A stretch of 64,000 nt of DNA from Membranipora membranacea (GCA_914767715.1 OU612071.1:9779493-9843492); one strand, 5' to 3'. Shown: positions 1-12,776, counted from the first letter of the stretch. Made by a program: numbers and translations. Notes: generated by a model from the letters alone, not told the origin.

Positions 1-773
1 GATGTGCTAGTGAGAACTTGCTTTACATCGCTCATTCTAATTGAAAGACCCCCCAGAACAGCTTGACATTCAAGCAATAGATATGTAAACCTCTAGGCCT
101 CAAAATCTATAGAACCATGTTTTTAGATTACTCAGTTTCCTTTAACAAGTAGACTCGAGAAATCCTGCCTAGTGAGCTCTCCTATTCACTAGATTAAGCA
201 GAAGTTATCCAATAAGGTGATCCTCTCATATGTTTAACTTGATCAAGTTACAATCCTTATTATAACATGTCTGTTCTTGAGCTGTTTAAACTGCTTTGTT
301 GCTTTGTTGAGCAAGAACGTCTCCCACTTTTTTTTTTTTTGTCATAAATTTTGTAAGGTCAAGAGTTGTCTCAACATGCATAGACCTAGATTTAGGGAGA
401 TAACTCCAAATTAGTTGTCTCAAATTTATAATCATGTTTTTAAATCAATATTTTGTACACTGTCTTCTGGACATCAGTCTAATGTTTCAGCATGCTGTCT
501 ATGATTCCAGGTTGATTTATCTATTGGTCACGTCGCTTGTAAATTCTATCAAGCCGTGACATCGCAAGAGGTAAATCAAATGTTTGCATATGGCGGAGGC
601 TAACGGAAATATTTGCGGGTAAACCATTGAACAAACTGGTTTAGTCTGTTGGGAAAACCAATGAATGATATGGTTCATTGGGAAAACTAATGATTGCTCA
701 CCTTATAAATTGCTCTGTTTGACAGCTTTAATGGTGATAGGGGCTGTATATAATACACCAAGTGCTGCTTTGA
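1..773. other. No recognisable gene
   Basis: No ORF, tRNA or repeat boundary could be supported. The stretch is AT-rich with a short poly-T run near 330. A transcript ending in the candidate exon at 774-1055 could have introns here. Confidence 0.5.
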
Positions 774-1055
774 TTGTTGGTGCAAGGTGATTTTAGCCAT
801 GACGCAAACACATCCAGGAATCTCAACTATTCAAACTTTTACATTTTAGGCTCGACTTTGGCGACACATACATCGTCCTATCATGGAGACTATAGCTTCG
901 GTCAGACACTGAACTCTGACACTTCCGACAGTTATGTGACACTTGACGATGCGACAGAAGACGCTAATGGTGACACCTCAGATTTCATCAAACCTGCTGG
1001 CGAGAGTGACGTTAAGTCGTGGTCGTCTGCGGGCTCCAGTGACATGCTTTTCTAA
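774..1055 (+). CDS. Possible terminal coding exon, Ser/Thr/Asp-rich tail
   Basis: An open frame of 93 codons ends with SSDMLF and a TAA stop. It has no ATG at its 5' end. A TTTTAG at 791-796 could be the splice acceptor, so the exon may begin at 797. Base composition is clearly richer in G+C than the flanks, and the peptide is hydrophilic and dominated by Ser, Thr, Asp and Gly, as in a cytoplasmic C-terminal tail. No domain is recognised, and upstream exons would lie outside the window or be too short to see. A second frame (943-1239) overlaps it and is probably a shadow. It could also be a chance open frame. Confidence 0.3.
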   Translation: MLVQGDFSHDANTSRNLNYSNFYILGSTLATHTSSYHGDYSFGQTLNSDTSDSYVTLDDATEDANGDTSDFIKPAGESDVKSWSSAGSSDMLF

Positions 1056-1860
1056 AAAATGTAGATGTTACCTTGCAGGAGTGACTCAACTTAAATCTGC
1101 TGTGGAGGTTCGGTGCTGGGCCGTCTCTGCTGCTGTAATTCTGACATCACGGTTAATATACACTGACCTCTTTATACAAAAAGTATTCACGAACAAAATT
1201 TATGCTCTTGCTGTAATTGTCAGAGCAATAAGCGAATAAGTTTGTCATTCCTACAAGAAGATCTTACTTATATTTTATATTGTTGTTTGTTCATTCTAAG
1301 ATCAATCCTTCCAGCTTGCATTCCATATTCTAGCTTACTAATTGTCGATTTTGAGATTATTGTAGATTTCTTGTTGTATCTCTTTTTTTGGTCAGCCACC
1401 AGATAAAATTATACATGTTATAAGCATTCCTATATAACCTAGAAGCATTCACATCTAACATAGATCTACTTGAGTCATTCAAGGGAAAGTTTCAAAGATA
1501 GGCTTCTTCATTCCCACATCATATATTCTTTTCTGTTTATAATTAACAATAATCTTTTCTTTCTCAAGTTTATTGCGTGGCAGACTTTGCTAACTTGCTG
1601 CTGATGAGACTTGGAAGGGTGGGGTACCTCCCACCCTCCCTGATGGGTCTCAAGTTATAGGAGCAATTTGATATTATTTTGTACAATCGACTGGCGATTT
1701 TCTTAGATAATGATGGTACGTTTCAAGCCAGGCTTGTTTTTTTTACATTTTATGTGGTAATATATTGAAAGTTACTTATGACTGCGTTGATGGCCTAATA
1801 ATAGGTGTGTTTGTTGAGCACACTTTCATGTTAATGCAAAGCCAAATACACTGTTACTTA
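1056..1860. other. Intergenic, nothing assigned
   Basis: No coding or RNA feature is supported. A CCCACCCTCCC-containing stretch near 1620-1650 resembles stretches near 3430-3460, which suggests an old dispersed repeat, but no ends could be drawn. Confidence 0.4.
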
Positions 1861-2910
1861 AGGTAGAGACACGGGGGGGGGGGGGGTCAGCAAATATCAA
1901 CATTCTTTACACCGTTGGAGAGCTGTTGAGCTACTGATCGCTAAGAGCTCATCAGAAATTAGATGGGATGACGTTGCGTCTTTTTATCAAGGAAATGAGG
2001 CCGTAAAGGCTGTTTTGAGCAAAGCGTGTGGCTGAGCTAATTGGATAGCTAGAAATTTCAAAACAAGTTATATTTATTCTTAGAGGTATAGTTCATCCTT
2101 ATTTTTGGTTGAAGATGATACACGATGCACCCAAAGTGGCTTTCTACGTCACAACATGATGTGAGTGATTTTTTAAATTTGAGGAAATAATGTGAAATTT
2201 TAAGCAACGATTTGAGATAGATTAAAGTAATAAACATATTTTTTGCTATTTTCCACTGATGGACCGATTAAATGATACACAGTCCAGTTTTCAACAGTAT
2301 AAGAAATTTATCAAGATCAGCACAGACCGTCAAAGGTAGATACATTTTGTGTCATTTTTCCATAACGCCACACATGTCGTTAAAATGACCATTACTTATA
2401 TTAGGCCAGAAGAAATTAATTTTGAAAATTCTCACATACAAAGCCGCTTTGATTAAGTATAGTACAAATAGGAAATGTCAACAGAAAATGGCACTGCCTA
2501 CCAGTTTTCCCCTAATGCGCACCAAAGAATGCCCAAAAACACCTAAAAAAGCCCTTTAAATTGGCTGTTTTGGGCATTCTGTGGTGCGCTATTCGAGGAA
2601 AACTGAAACGCAGTGCCATTTTCGGACGTGACATAAAAAGCAACTTTGGGCGCATCATATATTATTTTCAACCAAAAATAAGGATGAACTATGCCTCTAA
2701 GAATAAATATAACCTGTTTGGAAATTTCTAGCAATCAAATTAGCTCAGCCACATGCTTTGCTAAAAACAGCCTTTTCGGCCTCATTTCCTTGATAAAATG
2801 GCGCAACGTCATCTTATCACATTTTTGATGATCTGTTAGCAATCAGTAGCTCGGCGGCTTTCCAACAGTGTATAGAAAGTTGATATTTGCTGACCCCTGT
2901 GTCTCTACCT
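1861..2910. mobile_element. Non-autonomous DNA transposon with long inverted repeats
   Basis: The left end starts AGGTAGAGACACGGGG at 1861 and the right end finishes with GTGTCTCTACCT at 2910. TA flanks both ends (1859-1860 and 2911-2912), a TA target duplication. The inverted repeats run about 300 bp inwards (about 1861-2160 against 2630-2910) with mismatches. The centre holds a second near-palindrome, about 2467-2635, around the word GGGCATTCT and its complement, so the whole element can fold on itself. No transposase frame is visible; short ORFs inside the arms are by-products of the repeat. A run of 14 G at 1873-1886 lies in the left arm but not in the right. The TA duplication would fit Tc1/mariner-like mobilisation, but the superfamily is not established. 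Confidence 0.8.
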
Positions 2911-4023
2911 TAGACCTTTAGGGATCCTCTTTTGAAAGGTCTCAAAGTTTCAGGGTCAGGGAGGCGCCTTGATTGGAAGATTTTTGTTGAGAAGTAGAGT
3001 CTAAGTTTTACTTAATTACACCCTTATATATACTTTTATTGTCAATCTACGATCATCTTTACCATATCTTTGATCGAACCATCCAGTCTTTGTGCCTGTA
3101 TGGCCTATATAGCATGGAGCAAAAAAGCGGCAAACAATTCTTGTTGCAAAAGTCATGACTCAAATGCTGATACAACTTTAACATTACAACACTGCAGTAC
3201 CAATAAATTTTATTGTAAGCAGAGAGCTTGTTGTTCCCATTACAAAAATGCAGCGTCTATTGCTCTTTACCTTGCAGGACAAAGGTTGAGTCTATAATGT
3301 GTTTATACATATAAATATATATATGTATATATTTTTCTGTCTTTAGGTAGAGTTGCTACCAATTTACTGATAGTCGCAAATGAAAGACAGTTGAGGAGGA
3401 GCAACTCCGAATGCAGACAATCTGGATTTAAGGAGGGTGGGATATATCCCTCCCTCCCTGTTGGATCTAACCTTCGATTGTAGGCGCATGGCGGGTCTTT
3501 CAAACTGTATTTTACAATTTGTTATTCTAATGATCGGTATATTTAGGTGGATATAAGTGCCCTGATTCGCTCTCGGGTGTCTGTTTGATTTTTCAAAAGT
3601 CGGGTATCGAGATGCCGTGGCGGCGTGATGCAGTGCTTTTTAGGTATTCCTCGGCTTTCACATATGGAACAAACTTGTTCTCAGTTATATGCATGAGTTA
3701 AATCGGTCAAATATAACATGTTCCAGAATAAGAGTTGATAATTCCTACGGAACTGCGCTAGATCAAGAAGGGCCTTTGCCTGCGAGGTAACCAGTGGATC
3801 GGGAGCAACTCGGAATGCAGGCAAATGGACCCAACTTGGTCTAGAACTGCGCCCCATTGTTGCAGTCTTATTTTGTGACCCTTTGTATTGTAGGCAATCT
3901 GTCAAGTAATGACATGCTTGATCATTTCATCTCATTTTGATTACATCAGTACAGCTGTTAAGAATCAAGAGTGTCAATAGTCACTACAAACTTTGGATTG
4001 TTCGAAATCAAACAGTTATGATA
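2911..4023. other. Intergenic, degraded repeats
   Basis: Two passages (about 3395-3425 and 3785-3815) share a GAGCAACTC-GAATGCAG core and look like remnants of one dispersed repeat. No gene is supported. The Cys-rich open frame at 3070-3297 has no ATG and no matching donor. Confidence 0.35.
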
Positions 4024-4275
4024 CAGGGCCGTAGTTGTAGGGGAGGCGCAAAAACTTTGAGGCTGTGAAATGGCCTCAGGTTGGAAATTGAAAGCCGTTC
4101 CTGTGGAGTCTGGGGTTTATCCCCATCCTCCAAAGCGTTTCGATAAATTTATAGGTAGCAAATGAAAAGAGGAGCTGATTCGAACATGGAATATTCAATT
4201 ATATAGCATTTTTAGGCCATTTAGGCATTCTAGGGGAGGTAGAGCTAACCTGCCTGCCCTAGAACTACGGGTCTG
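4024..4275. repeat. CAGGGCC-ended inverted-repeat element, copy A
   Basis: Starts CAGGGCCGTAGTTGTAGGGG and ends with the complementary AACTACGGGTCTG. About 250 bp, no coding capacity. Lies immediately upstream of the transporter gene's first coding exon. Other copies are at 6935, 7528 and 9397. Confidence 0.7.
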
Positions 4276-4498
4276 TGATGATTTGAAGCAGTAAAAATCT
4301 GCAATGTTTACTAATAATTATGTCACTACTCTGTAGCCTATGTCATAAATACTATCAATCAAAGTGAACTCTTGCTCTGAGTTCAAAAGTTTAAGTTGAT
4401 GTTGTAGTAAATTGAAGTATCCAAATGTTTGCCAGTGTTGGGTGAAACTTTTAGCTTACTGAAATAGAATTACAGCTTTTTACTGGTACATAAAAGTT

Positions 4499-7400
4499 AT
4501 GGCCTTTTCAGGTAAGTGGTTTTTTCTACAAGCTTTTACTAGGCTTCATTATGATATTTCAATTCATCCAATTTTACTTTTGAGTGAAACTTGCAGTAGC
4601 CTTTGCTTCATTATCTGGACTGAACGGTATAGATACGTGGGGTTGCAGTGAACACGAGCACCGACATGATCATCTTAAACTGTTTACTTGTCCAGCGGGA
4701 ATTTCATATCTCTTAATTCAACGAATATGACAACAGATTCAACTTGCCCAGAGTGACACAGAGGGTAAATTGAAGATATTTTGCTGATGCATTATGGGGC
4801 AGCCAAATGTCGGCAGTAACATAGCCATAAGGTTCCATATGATCAGTTGGTGGAATGTGTGATTAGAGACGAGAGATTGGAGTGTGTATCTGACACCTTA
4901 TGTATTCACTGCAAGAGATTTTTACCAGAACCCAGTGGTTTTATTTCCCTGTCTCGAGAAATTCAAAATTTCTTTACCCTTTAATCACAGAGGCCGAATT
5001 AGATGTTCATTATCTAGACATCAGGAGATCTTCTCATGGTGGATCGGGGCAGCACCTGGATACCCCGGCTTCTACTAATGATGTCCGAGGAAGTACACAA
5101 CACTTACACAGATCTGGATTGTACTTATCCAATAAAGATCATCATTATCAGTAAGTTCTCTGAGCTAACAAAGATCAGCACTGTCAGTAAGGAACTAGCC
5201 TGTTTAGACAAGCTTTGTTGTGGGGGGAGGGGGGCGAACAAAGACAGGCTAGGTAAGGAACATGCATCGGTACAGAGAGAGATTATCACCAGTAGGATTA
5301 ATTTAGCTATGATTTCTTTTCTGTGAGGAGGTACAATTAGGCAAAATTACCACTACAAACCTATCATACAAGTATAGTTTTGGAGAGGCAGTCAATCTTA
5401 TAATTCTGTTCTTGTCCTAATCACAATGGAAATTCCAGAATGATGCATTGTGGGAAACTCACTGACATACCCTTTTTTTCACATTCATATCACTCTGCGC
5501 ATGTGCGAACCGTTGAGGCATACATTCGTCTCTGCAGCATAGGGCTTGAACTAATTCACCTAGTCTGAGTATCCAAATTGGGAAAACAATGGAAACCCAT
5601 AATTTAGAAATATTTGGGCCTAAGCGGAACACTGGTTTTGATATCTCATAACCTTGAACCCTGGGAGTTGCCTTTCTTGATGGAAGGCAGCGCCACTCCG
5701 CTGTGCTGCAGAGATAGACTATGTCACAAGGCTATCCTGCAGGCAGAGTGCATTCATATTGTGAGCAGTTAAAATGCTCAAACTCTTCACGGGTTTGTGA
5801 TAGTGGCTTTCTTTATCTACCACTTCTGCAGTGGTTGCTGAATTTTCCGACCAGCAAACAGTATAGAGCACTTAAATCTACATTGTGAGCATAGAGCAGT
5901 GAGCACTTCACTAAAATAGCTGACGACGATCATCACCCCCTGAACTCTTGTATTAAAATACAAATCAAAGATCTGCCCGTGGAGCAAAAATAGATAAATA
6001 CAGGCCATCCATGTGTAGACCAACCAAGAGACAAATACATTTTTTTATTTTTATATGCGATTTTTCAGCTAATGCCGCTCAGACTCCTTTTAATTTTATT
6101 TTTCAAATTGTGTGCTGTACATTCGATGCTATCAACCTAGTACAGGATGGATATTAGAATTAGACAATAAACATTATTTGCGGTGTTCATATTATTGTTA
6201 CAGTAGTAGTGATGTACTGAGAACACAAGAGAGGGAAATACTCACAGCCGACAATGATAAGTCATTGTCGGAAGAAGGTCTGCAACTAGAGAGTAATAAA
6301 GATATAGATGGGGGAACTGCATGGCTCTGTGTCCTAGGTGAGTGTTCGTTTGCAGTAGATATGATTTTCTGTTGATAAACAAAAATATTGATCAATGATT
6401 GTGCATCATAAAAAAAATTAGCCACAAAATCAGTTGTATATGGTCGGACACTAAATTAACCGCTGATCCCTACAAAACATCCCAACACGCATGCTCAAAC
6501 ACGTGCACAGACCAACAAACCATCTTTATTCCGGACTACCGACAGGCCCAAAGACTCAACAAGTCTAACGAGGAGACAACTTCCAGGGTGCCACTGCCTC
6601 AGTTTAATTTAGAAAACTGCTATAATGTTTAATAACAGCGAGTGGCCCAGTTTTACTCAAAGTTCAAATCGTAAGGTACTAAAAAAGGTACTATTTTGTA
6701 TATGCTCTATTTTTATTATTAAAATAGTACCTTTTTAGTAGTTTCACATCTCGACTTTGGATGAAAATGTGTAGAAACTGGGCCATATGTTGCTGATGAA
6801 CTTCATGGTATTTTTCTAATTTAGGCTAAGAATTCCAGAATGATACCAAAAACCTGATTCCTTCACAATCACTTTTAACAAAGCAGTCAAATCTCTGGTG
6901 AACATGAGTATTGGGACTTAGCTTGTTTACTATGCAGGGCCTTAGTTAGAGAAAATGGCAGGGGAGGCAAAAATCTGAAGCAGCTCCAAAACGTCACTAG
7001 AAGAGGTGCTGCATGGTGCAACCTCCCCAAAGCAATCTAGGTTATATAAATAGCAAAAAGAAATTCCCAAAGAGCTGTCCTTGAAACAGATTATTCAATC
7101 AATTTGTTTTTAGCCCAACTTATTTAGCTTTGATTAGCTTCCCTGCCTCCCCTAAAACTACGGGCCTGCTGTGGGTACTGAAACTCAGATCCTAGAGGAT
7201 ATTCCTGTCTCCATTGTGGGGTTGAGGCAAAATTCCCACTATTCAATAAAGAATCAGATGTCTGATCAATTTGACCAGAGAGGGTGGGACCCGCACCTCT
7301 CTGATTGGAGTGTCATGTTGCAGCCTACATATATCTCTTTCCAGGTGCGTTTATTATGACTGCACTGATGGGAGGGATAGAGAAATCATTTGGCGTGTTA

Positions 7401-10400
7401 CTCATAACTATACAAGCTGAGTTTAATTGTACTACTCTACAAGCATCATGGATCGGCTCTCTGATGCCGACTCTACGACATATCATGGGTAGGTCAGAGT
7501 TAATAGGTCAAGGTTAATAGGTCAAGACATGGCCGTAGTTTTGAAGATATGGTAGGGGAGGCAAATAATACTTCAGAGCTTTGGTGTAAAACCAGCCTCC
7601 AAAGATTTTCTGGTATATAAATAATAAATGGAAGTCCCAAATAACTCTGACATGGGATAATCAATTCTTGCATTTTTAGACCACTCTATTTAAAATTCTC
7701 GGGGCGGCATTGCCTCTTTGCTGCCTCCCTTGGAACACGAGCCTGCAATATGTTGATGGCTTTGAGGATTATAGAAAAATGAGTAATTGTATAACTATTA
7801 TCTATCTATAATATATTTTTTCTTGGGGCTTATCTTTTCTGACCTTAGCGGAGGACAACTCCCAATTAAAAATATATCTTTGTTGGTCATATCAGATATA
7901 TCAAGCATCCAGACTTTGCATCAAGGGTAACAACGATAATTTACGATATCACATGATCATTACTCTGCATTTAACTCTTTCATTATATCCTGTAATGTAC
8001 GAAGGTGTGCTATATCTATAATTTAAAAAATGTGAATCAAAAGATGCTGTCAGGCCAGCATATTTGTCTCATGTGTATGCATGTTTGACAAATTTCTTTT
8101 GCAGGACTATTTCAATGTTGTAGGTGTTTTCAGTAGCCTCTTGGCACAGAGATTTGGAGGTAGGAAGGTGGCGTTGGTTGGTGCTCTGCTTATGTTTATA
8201 TCAGTGTGTTCCTCTTCATTTGTTAAATCATTACCAGTAATGTATCTCACATATGGAGTTATACCAGGTAATAATACTGATATTTAATATATTTATATTC
8301 CTCAAAGGGTAAAATCATTGATATGAATTCATGGATTAGTGGTCAATTACACACTATGGCTATTTGTGAAGAAATTCCTCTATGGCCTCACCTCTAGGAT
8401 GCATTCTAGTTTTCTTGGATGTATCACACTCTCAGTACAAGGATTTCGGGCAACTTAAGTCCCTCTTTAGTGGCAGCAAAATCTCTGTTTTGTCATAAAC
8501 AGGGCCTGGATACATCTTTTAAAATATTCCTCTCCATTCACATAGTTAACTAACTGAATTTAGTATAGCTACTGTAGTACTCACTCATTGGAGACTTTCT
8601 TACAGCTACTACTAATCCTGTCATGGCTCATCCCTTTATTTTTTTCCATATATTTTCCATGTCTGTCTAGAAATTGATTGATCGGTATGTTTGTGTAGAT
8701 TTATCTGTCTGTGTTTTGTAGGCATCGGCTCATCACTAATGTATATCAGTATGGCTCTGATTATAAACGAGAGATTTATTAGACTGAGAGGCAAAGCTAA
8801 TGGTATATCACTAGCGGGTAAGTATGATCGCCCCTTCTTTTTCTTGTAGAATACAATTCCAGCACGTTTTAATTTTGTGAGCCTCTGATAAATTTTTTCC
8901 TTATTTCAAAATCTGAAATTTGAGCCTTATTCTTATGGCTGACATCAAAGACAGGCCTCACTTGATGCATGAGACATTGTCAGTTTAAGAGCTTAAATTG
9001 TTGTCTCTCAAACATCTCATTTTACACAACAGCAGAATTTCTTTAACTGCCACCAATTTGGGCCTTTATAAATTTTTATCCCGATTTAGAATCTTTTTTT
9101 TCTGAAATCGAGCAACTGAAATCAGAGTAAGCCCTTATTCATACTTGAGGGGTTTCTTGGGTTAAGGTCTTCAATTGTACTCTCCACTATCCGATACAAG
9201 ACAAACTTGGCGTTTCCTCCTGTAGGATCTGGACTAGGATCGTTTGGAGGACCAGTACTGATACAGTACTTACTGGACACATACGGACTGTCAGGAGAAA
9301 TGTTGATTATTGGTGGTATTACTGCTAATTACCTTCTGTGTGTGGCTCTGTTCATACCAGCTATCAAGGTGTGTCAAGGTCATGATTTGCTCAACACAGG
9401 CCCGTAGTTCTAGGCCTCCCCTTGACTGCTCAATAGAGTGGCCCTTAAAATGCTATAATTTAATATTCCATGTCAGAGTCAGCTCATTTGAGTCTTCCAT
9501 TTGTTATATATATCATTGAAACTCTTTGGAAACTGGGGACTGGTGACTGAGCTTACAACACCCAACCTGGTTTTGCTTCACACCCTCAAGGATATTTGCC
9601 TCCCCTGCCACTCCTCCTAAGCTCCGGCCCTGCCATGATTTGCTCAACACAATAATGTAAAAGTTTAGTGAATGTCTTATACAAACATTGATGAACTAGC
9701 TAACTTGTGGCAAAAAGGAATCGTGGGCTGTACAAAATTTTTGAGCCCTCTGGGGACAATGCCCTTTCCAACGTCTTACTTCCATTTCTCCCCCAATGTC
9801 ATCAAAAACATTTTCAAAAGAGCTCAAACTGTCGATCGGACAGACGAAAAAACCATCCCAATAGCTAAATGGTAATAGATAACTTTGATATAAGAGGTGA
9901 TGCTAGATTTTTTGACCTGAAGTGACTCCAAAAACTCATTGCCTAACTGATTTCTATAACAACTATTCTATAACCAAATGAATTTCTATAATTTCTATGC
10001 CTAACTAATCGCCTAAGTAATTGACTAACTAACTTCTATCATCTTCTTACAAAATGAACCCTTTCAAAATTCCTATAATTTTTTCTTAGATGAAAAACAA
10101 CAGTGAGACCCTCAGAGATGAGAAGTTGGGTGAAGTTATGGAGAATATGGACCAGGTTGAAGACTGTGAGCAGCTGCCAAGTAAGTTTTGGTCAACTGAG
10201 AACTTACCAGGGTCAGGCGCATGAGACGAAGAGGCGTTGAAGTTTTTTAATAAAATAAGTGATGATGTAAGGAAAGGCGAAACTAACTCGTCCAAATGAA
10301 GAGTATATCTGTTTTCATTTTATCAAATCCCTATATTGATTGCCCCTGAGTGAGCAACGTTATGTGTTTGTTTGTGGTGGGTAAACTTTCGTTTCGACGG

Positions 10401-12776
10401 TTCGGAAGCAAAAGTTTACAATCATTGCTCCCCATCTCAACAAAGCTTGCGTATGCAGGCTTAATGTTAGTGTGCGACTCATATAACCACATTTGATCTA
10501 CATATTTATCCTTCATTTTCCAGCTACAGTACCGGAGAAGAGCAATAGATGTAGCTGTACATCCTTCAAGTGTTCATGTCCACCCGTTGGATTTATCCTT
10601 TATGCTGTCTCTATAGGTTTGTACATAAGTGTAAGGCCTCAAACTCTGCCCTAGTTGCTGGTTGCTGCATTCCGACTGTATTCGGTTTACAGCAATCTCG
10701 GTTAGCTCTATATTCATGCAAGATGTTCACTCGTGATAATTGAGACATTGCTATCCGTGGTATCACGACAAATCATTTAGAGGAGTTATTGCTCCTCCCC
10801 CTTTTATCCCTTGATCAAGGTCCTCTAAACCTTCACAGGTTGATGGTAGATTGGCTTATTGGGCTGTGTTCAAACACAGTCTGCTATTTGTTAAATGTAA
10901 ATCCATATCAATACAATTCGTCATGATACATTTACCTAAGCGATAGCCTTGCTTTTCCTGTAATGAAGATGATGACCGTAACCTGTTGCTACTGAATTAA
11001 AAGTTTAGAGCGTGTGACATTTACAATGCAGGTTAAGATCAAGTTCATCGATGTCAAGGTGATTTCCACTTTGGAGCGATTGTTGCTTTAACCATAATTA
11101 TGTAGCAGGGTGGTGTAGTGGTTAGGATTCAGGCTTCTCAATCTGAGAATTGTAGGTTATAATTCCTGCCACTACCCATGGAGGTGAGCTCTTCATACAT
11201 AACGCTAGCTAGCCCATCCTTACTTTGTACAAGGATGTGCTAAATAGATGAGTTGCATCATGTCTTACGATGCAAGCATACTTTCATTGTACCCGAAAGG
11301 GGCCCTGATCGTATAGCGTATAAAGTGAATATTATTATTTTATTTATTAATATAACTCCTCTACATTTTTAGCATTGATCTGTGCTGGAGCTATAGCTAA
11401 CTTATTCAACCTTCCATCACTTGCTCTTCTCAATGAGAATATAACTCCTAGTATGGCTGCTCTACTTCTCTCCATAGTTGGTATCTGTGATATGATTGGA
11501 CGAATAACATCTGGCATCATATTTGACTTAGAAAAGGTGAATAAATTTGTACCTTTTTGCGTTACATGTGTGAATACAAATTATTTGGTTTTTTTTATAA
11601 ACCTGATTCTGATTTCATATGGGCTGTCAATCCAAGGAGTTAAAGTGTCTTTAACTTCTTGGTCAATCTATGCTCCAAACTTGGAATCGGATGACGTAGC
11701 CTGCATCAAGCATAAATAAGGCCAATTATTTAGATTGGAACACACTAGAAATTTCCTGAACTGAACTGCAGTAATAGGAATCACTAAATACTCTATTTAT
11801 TTGTATTCTACGGAAAACCAGTAGCGTTCAGCAAAATATTTATTCTTTTTTTCAGGTTATAAGATGGAGACTTCACCTGTACGGAGCCACGTTCATGTTA
11901 ATGTCTCTGATGAATCTTGCTCTTCCCTTCTGTACCCAGTATTATCAGATGTGTCTGTGCTCTGCTGTTTCTGGTTATTGTTTAGGTAAGTCATCATGTT
12001 GGGTGTTCCTTCAAATGGAGCTTTTTTGATGTATGTAAGACTTGGGTATCAGGTGATGGTATCACTTTTCTTATGATGACTTCAGGTGTAGTTATCGGTC
12101 AGAGAGCTGTTATCTGTCTGGAAACAGTCGGAGAAGATTTACTAAAGAAGTTTTATGGATACCTGATTAGTGCTCAAGGTGTGGGATTTCTTATAGGGCC
12201 AGCAGCTGCAGGTAAACTTGATTTCTTTGAACATATACATTGGAAAACTGCCTACAAACTCAAGTATATGAAATCCATTTTCTACTATCAAGGAACATTG
12301 GTAAATTTAAAGACATCATACTGATATCTATGCACATCTTGTCTTCACATTTCAAAAATATGTGTCCAGCCCACAATGATGAGGTCGGTGAAATATGTTG
12401 TTGTTGTGATTCAGATCAGCTACTTCCCATATTTTTACCAACAATAAAGTTCGATACATTTAAAATGTATAAACTAGACATGATCATCTCAAATGTTTAC
12501 TTATATTTGTCCTACTCATAAAGATTATGTTATATATGCTTTAGAGGAATTCATGTTGATCACATAATTCAGTTCTGCAGTTTCCTTCATTTTTGTCTTT
12601 TTCTAGGAGCGTTGAAGGATCATTTTGTGACAGAGGGATATGCTACAGCCTTTTACTTTGCTTCAGCTGTCCAGTTCCTGGCAGCACTGCTCTTCACTGC
12701 GAATATCATGGCTGGTGCTGTCAAAGTTTGCTACCAGAAACATACAAGTAACATAACATCACAGAGAAAAACATGA
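4499..12776 (+). CDS. SLC16-type monocarboxylate transporter-like protein (13 exons)
   Basis: Major facilitator protein of the plasma membrane; the family typically moves monocarboxylates, often with a proton. Coding exons: 4499-4511, 4991-5150, 6204-6337, 7345-7488, 8124-8267, 8722-8817, 9226-9368, 10090-10180, 10524-10616, 11373-11536, 11856-11985, 12086-12211, 12607-12776. All have AG/GT borders and phases that join, giving 535 codons plus TGA. A roughly 90-residue hydrophilic N-tail leads to DGGTAW (family signature DGGWGW, with Trp replaced by Thr). The TM1 segment has EKSFGV with the conserved Lys (K116). TM4-5 has RGKANGISLAG. The central cytoplasmic loop has a Cys cluster (C318, C320, C325, C327). 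TM8 has D379 and R383 of the D..GR motif important in MCT1. The C-terminal half has LIGP. The 13-nt first coding exon (MAFS) is the least certain part; the internal exons are secure. Substrate cannot be read from sequence. Confidence 0.9.
6935..7168. repeat. CAGGGCC-ended inverted-repeat element, copy B
   Basis: Begins CAGGGCCTTAGTTAGAG and ends CCCCTAAAACTACGGGCCTG. It lies in an intron of the transporter gene. The ends are inverted repeats of each other and match copies A, C and D. Confidence 0.7.
7528..7745. repeat. CAGGGCC-ended inverted-repeat element, copy C (diverged)
   Basis: The left end CATGGCCGTAGTTTTG and the right end GAACACGAGCCTG are diverged forms of the family ends. It sits about 40 bp after a transporter exon. 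Confidence 0.6.
9397..9632. repeat. CAGGGCC-ended inverted-repeat element, copy D, with target duplication
   Basis: Ends are CAGGCCCGTAGTTCTAGG and CTCCGGCCCTG. The 16-bp word CATGATTTGCTCAACA occurs directly before it (9381-9396) and again after it (9634-9649), a target duplication that marks the element borders. The insertion begins only 29 bp after the splice donor of the transporter exon ending at 9368. Confidence 0.8.
11103..11345 (+). mobile_element. tRNA-derived SINE
   Basis: The 5' part resembles a tRNA: an A-box-like GTGGTGTAGTGGTTAGG near 11113 and a B-box-like GTAGGTTATAATTCC near 11151. A non-tRNA body of about 150 bp follows, then an ATT/TTTA-rich tail ending just before the splice acceptor of the transporter exon at 11373. 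It does not fold as a functional tRNA. Head-body-tail order is typical of SINEs. Confidence 0.65.

Noticed and set aside
2543-2734. 63-codon minus-strand open frame
   Set aside because: It lies within the central palindrome and right arm of the inverted-repeat element; a related open stretch appears in the left arm, so it reflects the repeat.
3070-3297. Cys-rich 75-codon open frame
   Set aside because: No ATG, no matching splice donor, irregular Cys spacing and no recognisable fold.
9672-9875. 67-codon plus-strand open frame in a transporter intron
   Set aside because: Lies between two in-phase exons that join without it, and shows no domain.
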